Of a stretch of DNA of 64,000 nucleotides, positions 23,927 through 35,270 are shown piece after piece. Both the position numbers and the translations under genes were made by a program. Source of the stretch: Cycas panzhihuaensis (taxonomy: Eukaryota; Cycadophyta); NCBI GenBank assembly GCA_023213395.1, contig CM041465.1, positions 152,217,741-152,281,740 of the forward strand, given 5' to 3'. Position 1 is the stretch's first letter. Each line of letters begins with the position of its first letter. The notes beneath the pieces were generated by a model that was not told the origin of the DNA, searched no databases, and saw only the letters and a list, made by a program, of their open reading frames with translations.

Positions 23927-24334
23927 GGCCTTCAATATTTGACTAATATTTTTATGTGAAAAAGAAAAGGGGAGTAGGTCACCTGTCAATCATGGGTTAA
24001 GTATGTCTTCCATCTACCTTGTTGGGGAATGCATCACTACTACTAATCCATCCTAGCCTTTATCCCATAAGAGTTCAATGGATTTTAAAAATGGAACAAT
24101 GCTAGAAACACTGAACGAGTAAGAAGAATACTATGAAGGTTAGTTCCAAGCCACCATTGTAAAAAAATTAGGATATGAAAACCCTCACAATCTCTTAATC
24201 TCTATCTTCTTACTAGCATGACATAAATTTCTTAAATAGAAGACTATTCTTGGGTTTAATTTGGGACTAGTTAATCATGAACGAAGACTATTTACAACAG
24301 AGATTGGGTCAAAGACCTTCAAAAGATCAGAAAG

Positions 24335-24720
24335 ATAGTTTACTTGAACATTTCTTTTTGCACAACCCTAATATTCAATAAGAAGTGGAAGAAGAATAAT
24401 AAGAGGCCTAATGTAGTGGAGCCAACAATCCTAAGGAGAATGCAGGAGAATGTATTGAGAGAAGCATTAGAAGAGGCATCTGAGGACAAATCTCTTCATA
24501 AATCGTAGATCCTTATAGTAGAGGATGCCTCAGCTCTGCATCGTTCCAAGTCTCTAGCCCATCTTAATGCATAGAGAGACTTCTTAAAGACCACCACATA
24601 GGGTGTAGTATAATCTTCAATGAGGAGGATGACATTCTAAAGTTGGAAGAGGCCTATGCTAGATTTAAATCCATGTATCCCAAGTTTGAGAGCATAAAGA
24701 GCATAGACAAGTAGAATGAA
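24335..24720 (+). pseudogene. Captured N-terminal fragment of a molybdenum cofactor sulfurase-like (MOCOS-like) gene
   Basis: The plus frame gives SFCTTLIFNKKWKKNNKRP, then PTILRRMQENVLREALEEA followed by SEDKSLHKS, then ALHRSKSLAHLNA*RDFLKT. After a frameshift near 24,605 it gives IFNEEDDILKLEEAYARFKS and MYPKFESIKSIDK. This order matches, from memory, the N-terminus of the plant family of cysteine-desulfurase-domain proteins annotated as molybdenum cofactor sulfurase-like (Arabidopsis At2g23520/At4g37100/At5g66950 group). The PLP-binding desulfurase domain is absent. It has three TAG stops at expected Gln or similar codons, one frameshift and no ATG. It lies in the sense orientation of a non-autonomous LTR element, with no other host sequence recognised around it. 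Most likely a gene piece acquired during retrotransposition; an independent insertion into the element is the alternative. Confidence 0.72.
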
Positions 24721-25549
24721 TCTATTGTAGTTATAAAATATTTGATAGAGAAATGAATAATGGCAACCCTAAATCATAATAGTGAAACTTAAAAAATTAA
24801 GATTATTTTTTTTTTATCATTATTTTTTTTGGGCACATATTATTATTAACTTTGGCAGATGTAAATTTTTACAAAATGGGCTTAATATTTTTTTTTGGTT
24901 GAAAAAATAAAATTTAATCAAATTTAATACTATTTTAGGCTAGCCCAACCTACTTGGTCATCAACTCCTAGTCGCATGGAGTATTTATGTGAACTCAATT
25001 AGTAGTGAAAGGGGCTAAGCCCTTATTTTTTAGCCCTTATATAGTCTTTATCATATTTTTTGCTATAACTTGAAATAAGTAACTTCATTTTTAGTCTTGT
25101 CAGTTGCATTGGATTTGTAATAGAGAGATCTTTTATTTGGCATATTACTTTATATTGTTTGGAGTTATTTTGATGTATAAATTTTATCTTAAATTTAAAA
25201 GTTTCTTTCAAACTTTTATTTTTCTTCATTTTTTTTAGCTTCTTTAGGCACATACACATATTTTTAAAGGCTTCATGATATTTTTTGATATGATATACCC
25301 TAAATGGTGGCAATAACATGTACTAAGGTCTTATTTTTTTGCTATAGAGAACCCATTTTACATTGAGCTTCATTATATGAGAGAGAGTCATTCATGTTAT
25401 ACTTGAGTTACATTTATCTTTCAAGTCATTTATTAGCATTATTACTAGTTTTTTAGCCCATAAAAGCATGATGTAAGCCTATGGTGGTATGATGTAAGAC
25501 CAAAGAGATATGTGTTTAGCCCATGAAGCAATTTGAGGCCACAGAGCCA

Positions 25550-26030
25550 TTTGAAGACTACGCATTTCCCATATAAGCAAGAGGTGGGACCCATTTATAA
25601 CTACTCTTATTGGCATTGATAAAACTATGTGCACAAAGGAACTTCCTATTCAACTGGCAGTTGCAGTGATTAGTGACCCATGTATTCTAGTGGAGGTTAT
25701 TCTATTAATATGGATATCAATAGCTGATTATATTATTATAGCAGATTATGATTCAACTTATTTGAAGACTTGGCACTTTCCATTTGAAGATTGCTTGCAT
25801 TTCCTATATAAGCAAGAGGTGGGACGCCTTTACAGCTACTCTTTCTAGCGTTGATTGAACCATATACGTAAATGAAGTTTCTACTCAACTGGCAGTTATA
25901 GTGGCTAGTTACCAATGCATTCTAGTAGATGGACTTCACTTCATATGAACATTGGTATTTGATTATATTATTGTAGTAGCATATAATCTAGCATTCATTT
26001 GAAGACTTGACATTTATCATTTGATGTAAT
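25550..26030 (+). repeat. Two-copy tandem duplication, 235-bp period, inside the non-autonomous element
   Basis: CATTTCC...TATAAGCAAGAGGTGGGAC occurs at 25,563 and 25,798, and CAACTGGCAGTTGCAGTG / CAACTGGCAGTTATAGTG follow at the same offset. The second copy ends just before the polypurine tract. An open frame at 25,627-25,848 spans the copies but shows no domain. Confidence 0.82.
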
Positions 26031-26054
26031 ATTTCATTATGTAATTGACTGTTA

Positions 26055-26065
26055 CAGGGGGAAAA
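26055..26065 (+). promoter_or_regulatory. Polypurine tract of the non-autonomous element
   Basis: CAGGGGGAAAA directly before TGTTATATGTAATACC, the start of the 3' LTR. Confidence 0.7.
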
Positions 26066-26373
26066 TGTTATATGTAATACCTAATTACATAATTACCCTC
26101 ATGTACACTCTCTCTACATTATGTGTATTTTATATGTGAGGTTGTGAGCCATATAGAGATGTGTGCTACCTTTAAATTGACCAATGATGTTCTATCATTA
26201 ATGGTGAGCTTGTACTATAAGTATGCATATTATCATTCATTATAATTTGAGTTTTGGTAATTTCTCCATATCTTATATTCATTTGTACATACTTCATTGT
26301 GTTTAAGCTTCATTATTTTATCTTTAACCCACTATCGCATCCTTTGTATGTATTGTATATTCAAATTTTAATA
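26066..26373 (+). repeat. 3' LTR of the non-autonomous element
   Basis: Starts TGTTATATGTAATACC, ends TTTTAATA, followed at once by the target duplicate GACTA. Confidence 0.85.
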
Positions 26374-26378
26374 GACTA

Positions 26379-27399
26379 AGATTATATTTGTATGTCTATG
26401 TGGCTATGAATAACTTGCTTGTTAAGCTTATAATTTTTCTACATATAAGAACTCTATAATGGATAAAATAGAGGGATTTTCTTTACAATGTTGCCATAGT
26501 ATTTTTTTACGTTATAATTATATGAGTTGGACATAGTAATATACATAAGGAATTCAATATAAGTATCTTGTAAACATAATAAGATTTAATGCATAATGTA
26601 TTTTCCTTGGTTAGATTCTAATACATTACCATAGTAGGATTCCATGAGTTTTTTTTAGTATATACAGATGAGTAAATATGGTTTTGTAGTGATGATGGCT
26701 AAATCATAAGGTCATTGAGTTTATGAGTCATTCATATGATGCTTGAAAAGTTATTTACTTGTATATTGATAACCTCGTGGTGAGAGTCTAAAGCCTAATA
26801 ATTAGTACTCCTACATTCATATAACATGCCTCAACACATAGACAAATTCTCGAGGAAGTTTATAATTGACTAAGTGCATGTCCCTTGTTAATAGTATAAT
26901 TTTTCTTATGCGAGATAAGATCTTCTAGTTTAATTCTATATTAATTCTTATATAACACTATGAAGTAATTATTTATCGCATGCATTGATGATGATGCTAT
27001 ATTAGATATCTGTGATTGTATTGTAAAAGGTTATCATTTATATACTAAAACTCTATGGAGAGAAGAACCCTAGGCTTAAGAGTAAGGGTAATAATGTGTT
27101 TGTAGCTGCCAACTATAAAAGAAGAAGAGAGTATAGTAGGTCTAGATTGTAGAGTTCTTACCCATGATTAAAGGCCCATAACATGGATAGGCCCAATTGA
27201 AACATATCTACTAGGATAATGTAGGTGGCACCAAAGAGAGGCTTTGACAAACATAAGGATAAAATGCAATTCGAATGAAAAGTACACAGTCGCAGCTCAT
27301 GGAAGGTTTGGAGCATAATAGAATTAGGATAGGCATAAGCAATGAAAGAGATATCGATTATTATAAAAACATTTAGCATATTAATATTATTAGTTTATG
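26379..27399. other. No gene seen
   Basis: AT-rich sequence without readable frames, repeats or element ends. Confidence 0.3.
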
Positions 27400-27685
27400 T
27401 GCTTGGTCATTGGAATCTTACTTAGTTGTGTTTTATTTACTTGGTCTTGCCCTATCCATGCTTATGAAGTCTACTTTGTATATCAACTAGTTGGAATCAA
27501 TAGAATTGATTGCATAATGGATGTACCTTGGAAAAGAGAAACAATTGTAAATTGAATTTGGCAAATTAATGAAAGTAATATTTTCATCACCCATCATTTG
27601 CATTGTTTTGTAGGGAGATTTTGTACTTTGGCATCAAACCTTGATAGACCTATGTAGAAGTCATATCAATTGGTATTGGAGCTCG
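27400..27685 (+). repeat. Possible 5' LTR end with primer-binding site
   Basis: TTGGTATTGGAGCTC at about 27,670 matches the Met-tRNA site extended by TC at all but two positions, and is preceded by ...GTCATATCA, a plausible LTR end. No partner LTR or internal domain is recognisable, so this is a weak call. Confidence 0.3.
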
Positions 27686-27830
27686 TGATCATGCTTAATT
27701 CCTCATTATTATTATCTTCTATCGTTCATGATCTTCCTCAACATAGAATGAGTATTGAATTTCAAACATCTGGTGATTTTCACATTAGCCATAATTTAGT
27801 GTAATAAATATCTAGATCAACCAAAAAATT

Positions 27831-28116
27831 ATGCCAGTTTTATACAATATGCCTTGCTTTGGACAGGGACGTGTAAAAATATTATTAAAAGTGAAAAGGG
27901 CATTGAAAATGCATTTGATAGTAGAAAATGGTGGGTGCGGCATTAAAGATGAGAAGTTGTGCGTGTCCAACAATGTGAGAATGCCCATCAAATCACACAA
28001 CTTTTATATAACCACGTCAACCCCATAAACATCTGCCACTCTCCCTAATTCTGAACTTATCAAATCCACTTGGACTACAAATTCAGAAGTGGGTTGCATT
28101 CTACAACTTGTAAAGT
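27831..28116. other. Unassigned CpG-retaining segment upstream of tRNA
   Basis: A 65-codon frame opens at 27,831 but shows no motif. The segment keeps more CpG than neighbouring relics and leads into the tRNA pair, so it is probably ordinary intergenic host DNA. Confidence 0.3.
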
Positions 28117-28188
28117 GCCTTGATAGCTTAGTGGTAGAGCATCAGTCTTGTAAACTGAAGGTCTGTAGGTCGATCCTGCATGGAGGTA
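28117..28188 (+). tRNA. tRNA-Thr (anticodon UGU), possibly degenerate
   Basis: 72 bases fold as a cloverleaf: D-arm with AGCTTAGTGGTAGAGC (A box), anticodon stem TCAGT/ACTGA around the loop CTTGTAA (anticodon TGT at 28,149-28,151), and T-stem TGTAG/CTGCA. Weak points: the acceptor stem has G1-U72 and a G-G mismatch at pair 6, and the first T-loop base is G instead of T (GTCGATC), which weakens the B box. Plant tRNA-Thr(UGU) genes usually have a fully paired acceptor stem. It may be a decaying copy or a functional variant. Confidence 0.72.
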
Positions 28189-28391
28189 GAAACGCAGCTC
28201 TTGATATCCTTCCTAGTTTCGGTTCGAGGTACACAACAAATTCTGAAGAAATATTGGTGGCTTTTATTCGTTTTCTTTGCTTTTGAGCGTGCGTTGTAGG
28301 AGGTGCGTTGTAGCGCTTTGAGCGTTGGAAACATTTTTCACATCTGATCAATGGCAGATGCCACGTGACTACATGTTACCGTAGGAGAGTA
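28189..28391. other. Spacer between convergent tRNA genes
   Basis: About 200 bases, less AT-rich than the flanks and with several CpG. No run of four or more T directly follows either tRNA, so the Pol III terminators are not obvious. Small open frames here overlap the tRNAs and are not credible proteins. Confidence 0.4.
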
Positions 28392-28465
28392 TGCTTCGAT
28401 TGAGAGTTGAACTCAAGACCTCCCGCTTACTAAACGGGTGCTCTAACCAACTGAGCTATCGAAGC
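28392..28465 (-). tRNA. tRNA-Thr (anticodon AGU)
   Basis: Minus strand folds perfectly: acceptor GCTTCGA/TCGAAGC with discriminator A, D-arm AGCTCAGTTGGTTAGAGC, anticodon stem CCCGT/GCGGG with loop TTAGTAA (anticodon AGT; plus-strand ACT at 28,429-28,431), T-arm with TTCAACT. A34 would be read as inosine and serve ACU/ACC codons. Both Pol III boxes are intact. An AT-rich TATA-like stretch lies about 45-60 bases upstream (28,510-28,540), as at many plant tRNA genes. Looks functional. Confidence 0.93.
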
Positions 28466-29595
28466 TGACGTCAGTGCTGTGCCCTCTGACAGTCTGTGGA
28501 GTGAAAGAATAGCGGAATTATTTATTGATTAAAATAATGAAAATTGTGACAACCCGGATTTATGTTTATGATAACGTTCACGCCATCTAACGGTTGTTGT
28601 CATCCTCCAATCTGTTAGGACAACGTCCTCCCCCTTGAATCGTATGAACGTACTCATAAATTATGTCTTGTTGGAAGCACGACATAGTCCCGTCTCAACG
28701 CGTTGAATGAAATTAATACCATTTACTCATTGTCAATATCAACAATCAAATAATTTATTAAGCCTCTTCATACAAACTTTAGATTAAGCTGTGATTTGTG
28801 AACTTCCCTTTTAATACAAATAGACAAGTCTGGGAATTCACAAAAACCAAGAGAAAACTAGAAGAAAAATAAATATTCTAACAATTTTTGTTGTTTGCAT
28901 ACTACATAAGCTCTCATTATATGTATGTATATTGTACATTAGTAAACAATTATAGTTATAACTAAAAATTGCCTGCAATTACGGCTTCAACTCTTTCTAC
29001 ATTTACAATTAATGGATACTTGTAGTCACAACTCAAAATCATCTGTTTATAGTTTTAAAATTACCTATAGTTACAATCAATAATCATGTGCAATTGCAAT
29101 CAATAATTGCCAATTATTCTAGTCAATAACTATCTACAACTACAATTAATAACTGCCTACTATTGTAGTAAAACGACTCCCTAAAATTATAACTTAAGAG
29201 CTCTTTGTTTGTACACCATCAAAATTGCAAATGCAATCATGTTAGATGGACCACAATAGACTCCTTTTCAATCTCAATCAATCATGCCTCTTTTGATCAT
29301 GATCATTAAATCTTCTCCCACAATCATCAATAGTTCTTTTAGTCTCCCAAACTCGATTCTTGTTATCTCCCAACACTCTTGCTTAGCCAAAGATTTAAGT
29401 ATGATGCTTATCATTACATTCGCATATCAGTTGATTTGATACACTCCAATAAAAGTTCTATGGTGTTCATGCATTTCTCAGTAACTCACTCAGTGAGAAC
29501 ATCTATAGCCATTTCATTTGCATTATAAAAAGCTGGGTTGATGTCTCTTGGCTTAACTCTTTCTCACAAAATGATATTGTCTGCAGCATTTCTCC
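28466..29595. other. Intergenic, no gene seen
   Basis: The first 250 bases (to about 28,720) are CpG-retaining and include TGTGACAACCCGG at 28,547, which resembles a gypsy LTR start, but no partner was found. The remainder is AT-rich, with loosely repeated ACAATTAATAACTG-like words at 28,960-29,180. Confidence 0.35.
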
Positions 29596-32014
29596 CAAAT
29601 GCTAGTTGATCCTATGTGCTCTTAATATTCTCTCTTTACTTCTCTCTTTAGCCACATTACAACCAACTTTCACTTTCTTATTAAGTTTTTGATATTTCTT
29701 ATGCATAATATTAATATGTAATTGTTCCCTATCATTTATATATTCTAGTATATACTTTGAGATCTATTTAATATAGCTATAGATTTATTATAATATTATC
29801 TGAAAATTGCTCTATAAAATTAACATAGATCTATGTCTGTTCAATTGATTTGGTGTGAATCTACCCTTGGGATTTTTGCAAGTAGTATTTGTTTCCTTAA
29901 TTTTAAACCCCTTGCCTTAAATTTATAAACATTGGAAAGAATTTTTTTTTTCTCACATATTAGATATGCATACATTACTTGTCATCTGCCTTATGTTGCA
30001 TTTGATTGCCTACATTTGTTTGATATTTGATTTATGCTACATGTAATTGAGCATATACTTTGGTTACCTGCGCATGTTGCATTTACCTTTCATCGACAAT
30101 GCAAAAGGGATTTGGACTCTATAATACCTAACTTTTACATCAATTTAGAAACCTATTTTTCAAATTCATATTATAAATACTTCTAATCTAAGGTCATTTT
30201 ATTCTTAGAACAATTGTTACACTTATTTGCTTACACTCAAATAAGGCCCCTTGCCCCATTCCCTACTTGACTCTCTTTAAATAAGACATACATTATCTAA
30301 TTTCGAAATTATTTTTGTTATTAGACAAAAGTTTCATACATGCTCCTTCATTGTAATCAAACTTTCAAATTTTGCCTTATTATTTTGTTGTTTTTTATTA
30401 TTTTTTTGCTATACTATGACTGGTGATTGTATCATGTATATTACTCATTTTTTGTAGTACCATATTGTACATCCTCTTCATAATTTCTATAATATCGCTC
30501 TATTATACTACATCTCTTCTTATAATACCCATAATATATTATAGGATACTAATTCATTTTCTATAGTATTATCTATGATCATATCATGCTTTTCTAATTT
30601 CATTCATGTAGCATTTGTGCAACTGTTCCTCTATGTTTCCATGGTATAGATTATTTTGGTGATACAATTTCATCAACATGACTGCTTTTCTTATATTTTA
30701 ACATATTTTATTTATTTTTATATTTTACATTTCTATTTGTTATTTATTTATTATTGATTTTTTATTTATCACTCTCACAATCACTCGTTCTTCTCACTTA
30801 TCTTACTTTCTCTTTTGCGCATTGTCTTGGGGTGACTGTTAAGCGTACTTATATAGCCTTACTTTGATTTTGGAACAACTACTATATATCATTTATTTAG
30901 TTTTTTTATAATGTTAATGGGAAATACGTTCTTGGCAGCATTTTCTTTAGCATTGTCTTACAAGTTGAAAGAATATTGGATAAAGAAGGAATATGAGTTT
31001 ACACTCGTTTGTCATCAAGTGAAGACACCTCCTCAAGGAACAAACAAAGTAAGAGCCTTTATGCCTTATTTGATTTATCTTTCATATTTTATTTGATTGA
31101 TTTATCTAAGAAAAAAATAATAAGAAATATATTAATTTATTTTGGGAGAATATACAAGATAAATTGATGCAATAAAAAAAGTTAAACACCCTTACAAAAT
31201 AAACATTGTTGCTCTTTATAAATACTCTTACCTTGCTATATTTCAATATAACTAGTGACTATATATACACATAAATATTCATTCATCACTTATAGGAATA
31301 ATGTTCCTTGTAGACAAAAAATTTATTTCTTTCTTCTAGGGTTTATCTTGACTTTAAATATTTCCTTTTATTAAAGAATAAAATCTCATTATTAAATAAA
31401 CATTTTGGTGACCATGCTAGGGATCACATCGTTATTATTATTGTTTTTTTCTTTGCACTCTCGTATAATATGGTGAGTGATTTTAATCAAGGTGAGCTAC
31501 TAAAGAGGCCTTAAGAAAGACGCGCGTGGTAACAAGTCTCAAATGGAACAAGGAAAGGAGTTAATGAAAAGAAAATGACTCATACTAGGAAGTCCTTAGT
31601 AAGCTTACTCGAGATGTAACTTATATGAGAGGGATGTGGCTCATATGACTTGACATAAAACCCAAGGTAAGAGGCCTAAATTAGAGAAGGGAGTTCGATG
31701 ATTTCGTCATGAGAAATCATGTGCCTCATGGATGCGAATGCGTGGTTCTGAGGGGTGTGAAGAAGGATAGAAGGTTCAGTACTAAAGATAAAATAAGGGG
31801 AAGTAGACAAGGATTACATAAATAGTATTAAGCTACCTAGTTGAGCTACTAATCAATCAACAAACAAATTGAGAAAAAAAAGAACAATAAAGCTAAACTA
31901 TCACTAATCTAAATGTAAGTAGTTAAAGTATAAGAGCAAGATAAAACCTAACTATACAAGTCCCTTAGATGAAGTAAATAACACTAAAGTAAGGCTTCAA
32001 GACTAAGAGAGATG
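29596..32014 (+). repeat. Unidentified 2.4-kb repeat, arm B (inverted copy of 15.3-17.9 kb)
   Basis: Matches the reverse complement of 15,322-17,919. Easy anchors are TCGACAATGCAAAAGGGAT (30,093), CTTGGGGTGACTGTTAAGCG (30,826), GTTTGTCATCAAGTGAAGAC (31,007) and AGTAAGGCTTCAAGACTAAG (31,989). Compared with arm A it lacks about 170 bases near its left end. It ends in the purine-rich GACTAAGAGAGA followed by TGTTAGGG, possibly a polypurine tract and LTR start. No domain could be read; frames at 30,911-31,096 and elsewhere are unconvincing. Confidence 0.75.
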
Positions 32015-33914
32015 TTAGGGTATAAATGCCTTAATTGCTATCAAGATCCTACGAATATAACCTAGGATCTATTTCCTCTAATGGTATTGAACTTAACTCT
32101 GCCAACCTACTAATTACACATGCTCATTGATGTAAACCAATAGAAAGGGAGGGTTGATGAGAAGAAAGATGAAAAAGAATTGAACTATAGGTTAATGATC
32201 TACTCGTGGGAAATGGAGGAGAGTTTCTCACCATAATATCCCATTTATAAGTGTGAAAAGCTTGGGGATGCCCACATCTAATTCTAGATTGTCTTAACTT
32301 TTTAGAGGTAAATGAGGTGAGAAGAAATCACTCTTAATAACTTAAATGATGCTCACTCAACTCTCTTGATTGTATGTAATGGAAATAATTACCCATCACT
32401 AGGTCACTCAAAACATAGCAAGATAACCCAAATATCAAGTATAAGATCAACATGATGGTTGGAGATGAAACCCAACTTATTACTAACTGACCTTTCTTCT
32501 AGAATATTGAAGAGCAATGTAGCATACACTAAGTATAAACTAATATGTAATTTTATTTTTGGATGCACACATCATAAAATCTTAATTAAATGCAAGAACC
32601 TACAAACCATGGGTTTAGGGACTTGCAACTATACAACAATCCTCATCTTAATATAAGTCTTATAAGTAGGAACATCTATTAACTTAATTTAGTTATCCTT
32701 TTAAAAGTTTTTATGAGCTAATTAAACTGAAAGTGAAAGGAAGAGAGAGAAAAAACATATGAAGAGATGTGTACACATGCAATCAACACTTTTTCTTTTT
32801 CACTTTTAGGAATGAAAAGGCAAGAAAAGAGAAGAAGTGATTTTGTTTCCTTTTCAAGGTAAAATGAAGTGAAAATCAAGTTCGTTTCCTTTCTCTTTTA
32901 GTGAGATTTTAAGCACAAAATAATTAAAGAAAAATGGAGGGAAGCAACACCTTTAAGCACACTTTTAAATTTTGCTTTCACTTTTTGTTTCTTACCTCTA
33001 TTTTTACCATGCAAGGTAAAACCAAGTACTAAGAGTGCTTGTTAGTTATTAGTCAAACCTAAGAAATATTCAATAGTATTTCTACTTGTTATATTAGATT
33101 ACAATAGAAAAAAAGATTGTAGCTTAAATGAGAATTCCTAAAAATACCTTTGAAAGTAAAATCAAATTTATATAGAGAGGCTCATACTTATAGAGAAATA
33201 GATAATACCTCCCCTGCCCCATATGCAATTTTACTTTCTAGGAATAATGCTTGAGGCTCCAAGTTGATTTCTTCCTATCACCTACAACTAAAAAGTTTAT
33301 GAAGTGATCTTCAATCTACAATATTAGCTAAGAAAGAAAGCATCATAATATTGATAAATTATTGAAAGCAAACTATAAGTTTTTAAATTAAAATTATCCA
33401 CTATGGACTTTTGTAACTAGAAGGCCTTAGATATGGTGAATCACCAACACAAATGAGACTTAAATAATCTGAAGGCTCCCCTAAACCTTAATGAGCACAT
33501 TTGTCATGAGAAATCAATAGTTAGAGAAGTAAAATAAACTATAAATGGAGAACAATTAAATAGAAGTAAGCAAATAAGACATCACACAAAAGAGAAAAGG
33601 ATTAGAGCCAAAATCAATTGTCAAATTTGTACACCATAGATGGAAATCACTATAGAATTACCCCAAATTTAGGCAAATGACTTAATCTTCTAGGTTCTAC
33701 CTATCCACCACTTAATAGCAATATCATCTTCCTCCAAGATGACTATCCAACAAGTGATTCAAAGTCACAAATTATGATAGTACTTAGGTGTAAATTTTAG
33801 TAATATTTTGTTACAAAAATTACCCTATATTCAAAGTAAAATAGGAGGCCTATTCATGGACTATTAAGAGGTGGTATATGGGCTATTCGTTCATTGAAAA
33901 TCATAGGTAAAGAC
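32015..33914. other. No gene seen; possible decayed LTR at left
   Basis: Begins TGTTAGGGTATAAATGCC, a candidate LTR start following repeat B, but no end or partner copy was identified. A 65-codon open frame at 32,459-32,656 has no motif. The rest is AT-rich, with A/G-rich and T/C-rich patches at 32,720-33,000. Confidence 0.3.
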
Positions 33915-34344
33915 TATTAGATATGTTGAACACTTTACAAGTGTTACATAGTCCTAAGGGGGTTTGTGGCCCCCCAGGTGGGGGTTTAGAGGGCAATAGC
34001 CCCCGATAAAAAATTTTGGGTGTCTTATGGGGGTATTTGTTAGCCCGTGGTTTATGCCCATTGTATTGTAAAACCACAAGGTGGTATCTTGTAATGTTGT
34101 GTGTGTATATTCTTATGTAACAACACATGTAATATGTTATAGTCGTGGATGAGTCAAGGAGAAGAGTAGAGGTTCATTCATCTTTGTAATTCTTTAGTTG
34201 TTACTTAGATTAATAAAAGGTCTATGCCTAGACCTGAATCTCATAGTGTTCTTTGTTAAGTGCTTAATTTGCTTATGTTATTTATTCTTTGCATGGTTTA
34301 GAGTTCTATTATCACATTTCTTCTGTAGTTATATTTTCTTTTCA
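33915..34344 (+). repeat. Copia-2 5' LTR
   Basis: Starts TATTAGATATGTTGAACAC and ends TTTTCA. It carries the GGGGG...AGCCCCC hairpin at 33,979-34,004. It lacks about 66 bases of GC-rich sequence present in the 3' LTR. Confidence 0.87.
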
Positions 34345-34346
34345 GT

Positions 34347-34358
34347 TAGTATCAGAGC
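34347..34358 (+). promoter_or_regulatory. Copia-2 primer-binding site
   Basis: TAGTATCAGAGC, one transition from the Met-tRNA site, two bases after the LTR. Confidence 0.82.
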
Positions 34359-34430
34359 TAAGGGTTTTAGTTTTGTGGGAATCCATTTGGTAAATGGGAG
34401 GCTTATGTAGTGAACTTGAGTGCAAAGATC

Positions 34431-35270
34431 ATGGAAAGTACTATAAAGATGGAGATTAAAAAGTTTAATAACTAGAACTTTGAGCTATGGAAGCTAAAGA
34501 TAGAAGATATCCTCATTGAGAAGGATCAGTGGATCGTTGTAGGAGGAATAAAGCCTACAACTATGGGTGATGAAGACTGGAAGAAACTTGATTAAAATGT
34601 AATCAGTTCGATAAGGCTATGCCTTTTAGACACAATGTTATTGAATATTACCATAGAGTCTATGACCAAAGATCTGTGGAGACAGTTAGAGGCTTTATAT
34701 CAGACAAAGTTCCTTATTAATAAGTTATTTCTTCAGAAAAAGTTGTATTCACTCAGGATGAGTGATGGAGATGCTGTTGCAGATCATCTCACTACATTTA
34801 ACACCATGATGAGCCAACTTATTTTAGTTGGGATAATAATGTCTGAAGAAGACAAGTGTATTACCTTGTTATATTTGCTTCTTGGTTCCTGGGATAGTAT
34901 TGTGATAATGATTAACATCATGACTCTTGCCACCCTAAAATTTGATGATGTTATTGCTGCTTTACTATTAGAAGAGACAAGGTGAAAATCTTCTAAGGAT
35001 TATTCGAAAGAAGTATTAAAGGTGAGAGGTCGAATGTTGGATTGCGACCAACAAAGGCCTAGGAACAGACGACCAAAATCCAGAGGAAAATCTAAATCTC
35101 CAGGTAGAGGACCTTTGGTATGCTAGAGATATAGGAAGGTTGGCCATATGAAGAGCCAGTGTCAAGTCAAGTTTGACAAGGGAAAGTCACCTAAATCTAC
35201 TTCTTCCATGGTAACAAAAGCCTCCAATGAAGCTGATGGCAATGTTTATTTGGCAACCTCAGGTAAGTTG
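34431..35270 (+). pseudogene. Copia-2 gag relic
   Basis: ATG at 34,431 opens MESTIKMEIKKFNN*NFELW (the stop replaces the usual Trp), then KIEDILIEKDQW. An uninterrupted run to 34,985 follows: MTKDLWRQLEALYQTKFL, KLFLQKKLYSLRMSDGDAV, HLTTFNTMMSQL, FDDVIAALLLEE. This is the capsid of copia elements. The zinc knuckle at 35,121-35,162 reads C*RYRKVGHMKSQC: the second Cys has become Tyr and a neighbouring Trp a stop. The TGA at 34,983 most likely replaces a Trp codon. Gag would package element RNA. Confidence 0.87.

Larger units (their letters stand above)
22961..26373 (+). mobile_element. Non-autonomous LTR retrotransposon carrying a host-gene fragment (LARD-like)
   Basis: Two direct repeats of about 307 bp (22,961-23,268 and 26,066-26,373) flank an internal region of about 2.8 kb. 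The 5-bp flanks are identical: GACTA at 22,956-22,960 and 26,374-26,378. A decayed Met-tRNA site (TGGCATTAGAGT) follows the first repeat at 23,269, and a purine tract (CAGGGGGAAAA) precedes the second. There is no gag or pol; the interior holds the fragment at 24,335-24,720, a 235-bp tandem duplication and a CATA microsatellite. It must have been mobilised by enzymes from another element. LTRs are clearly diverged, so insertion is old. Confidence 0.85.

Noticed and set aside
28089-28351. Short plus and minus open frames over the tRNA pair
   Set aside because: They overlap the tRNA sequences and encode nothing recognisable; the tRNA folds explain the sequence.
28547-28560. TGTGACAACCCGG as a gypsy LTR start
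   Set aside because: No matching second copy, primer-binding site or purine tract was found in the window.
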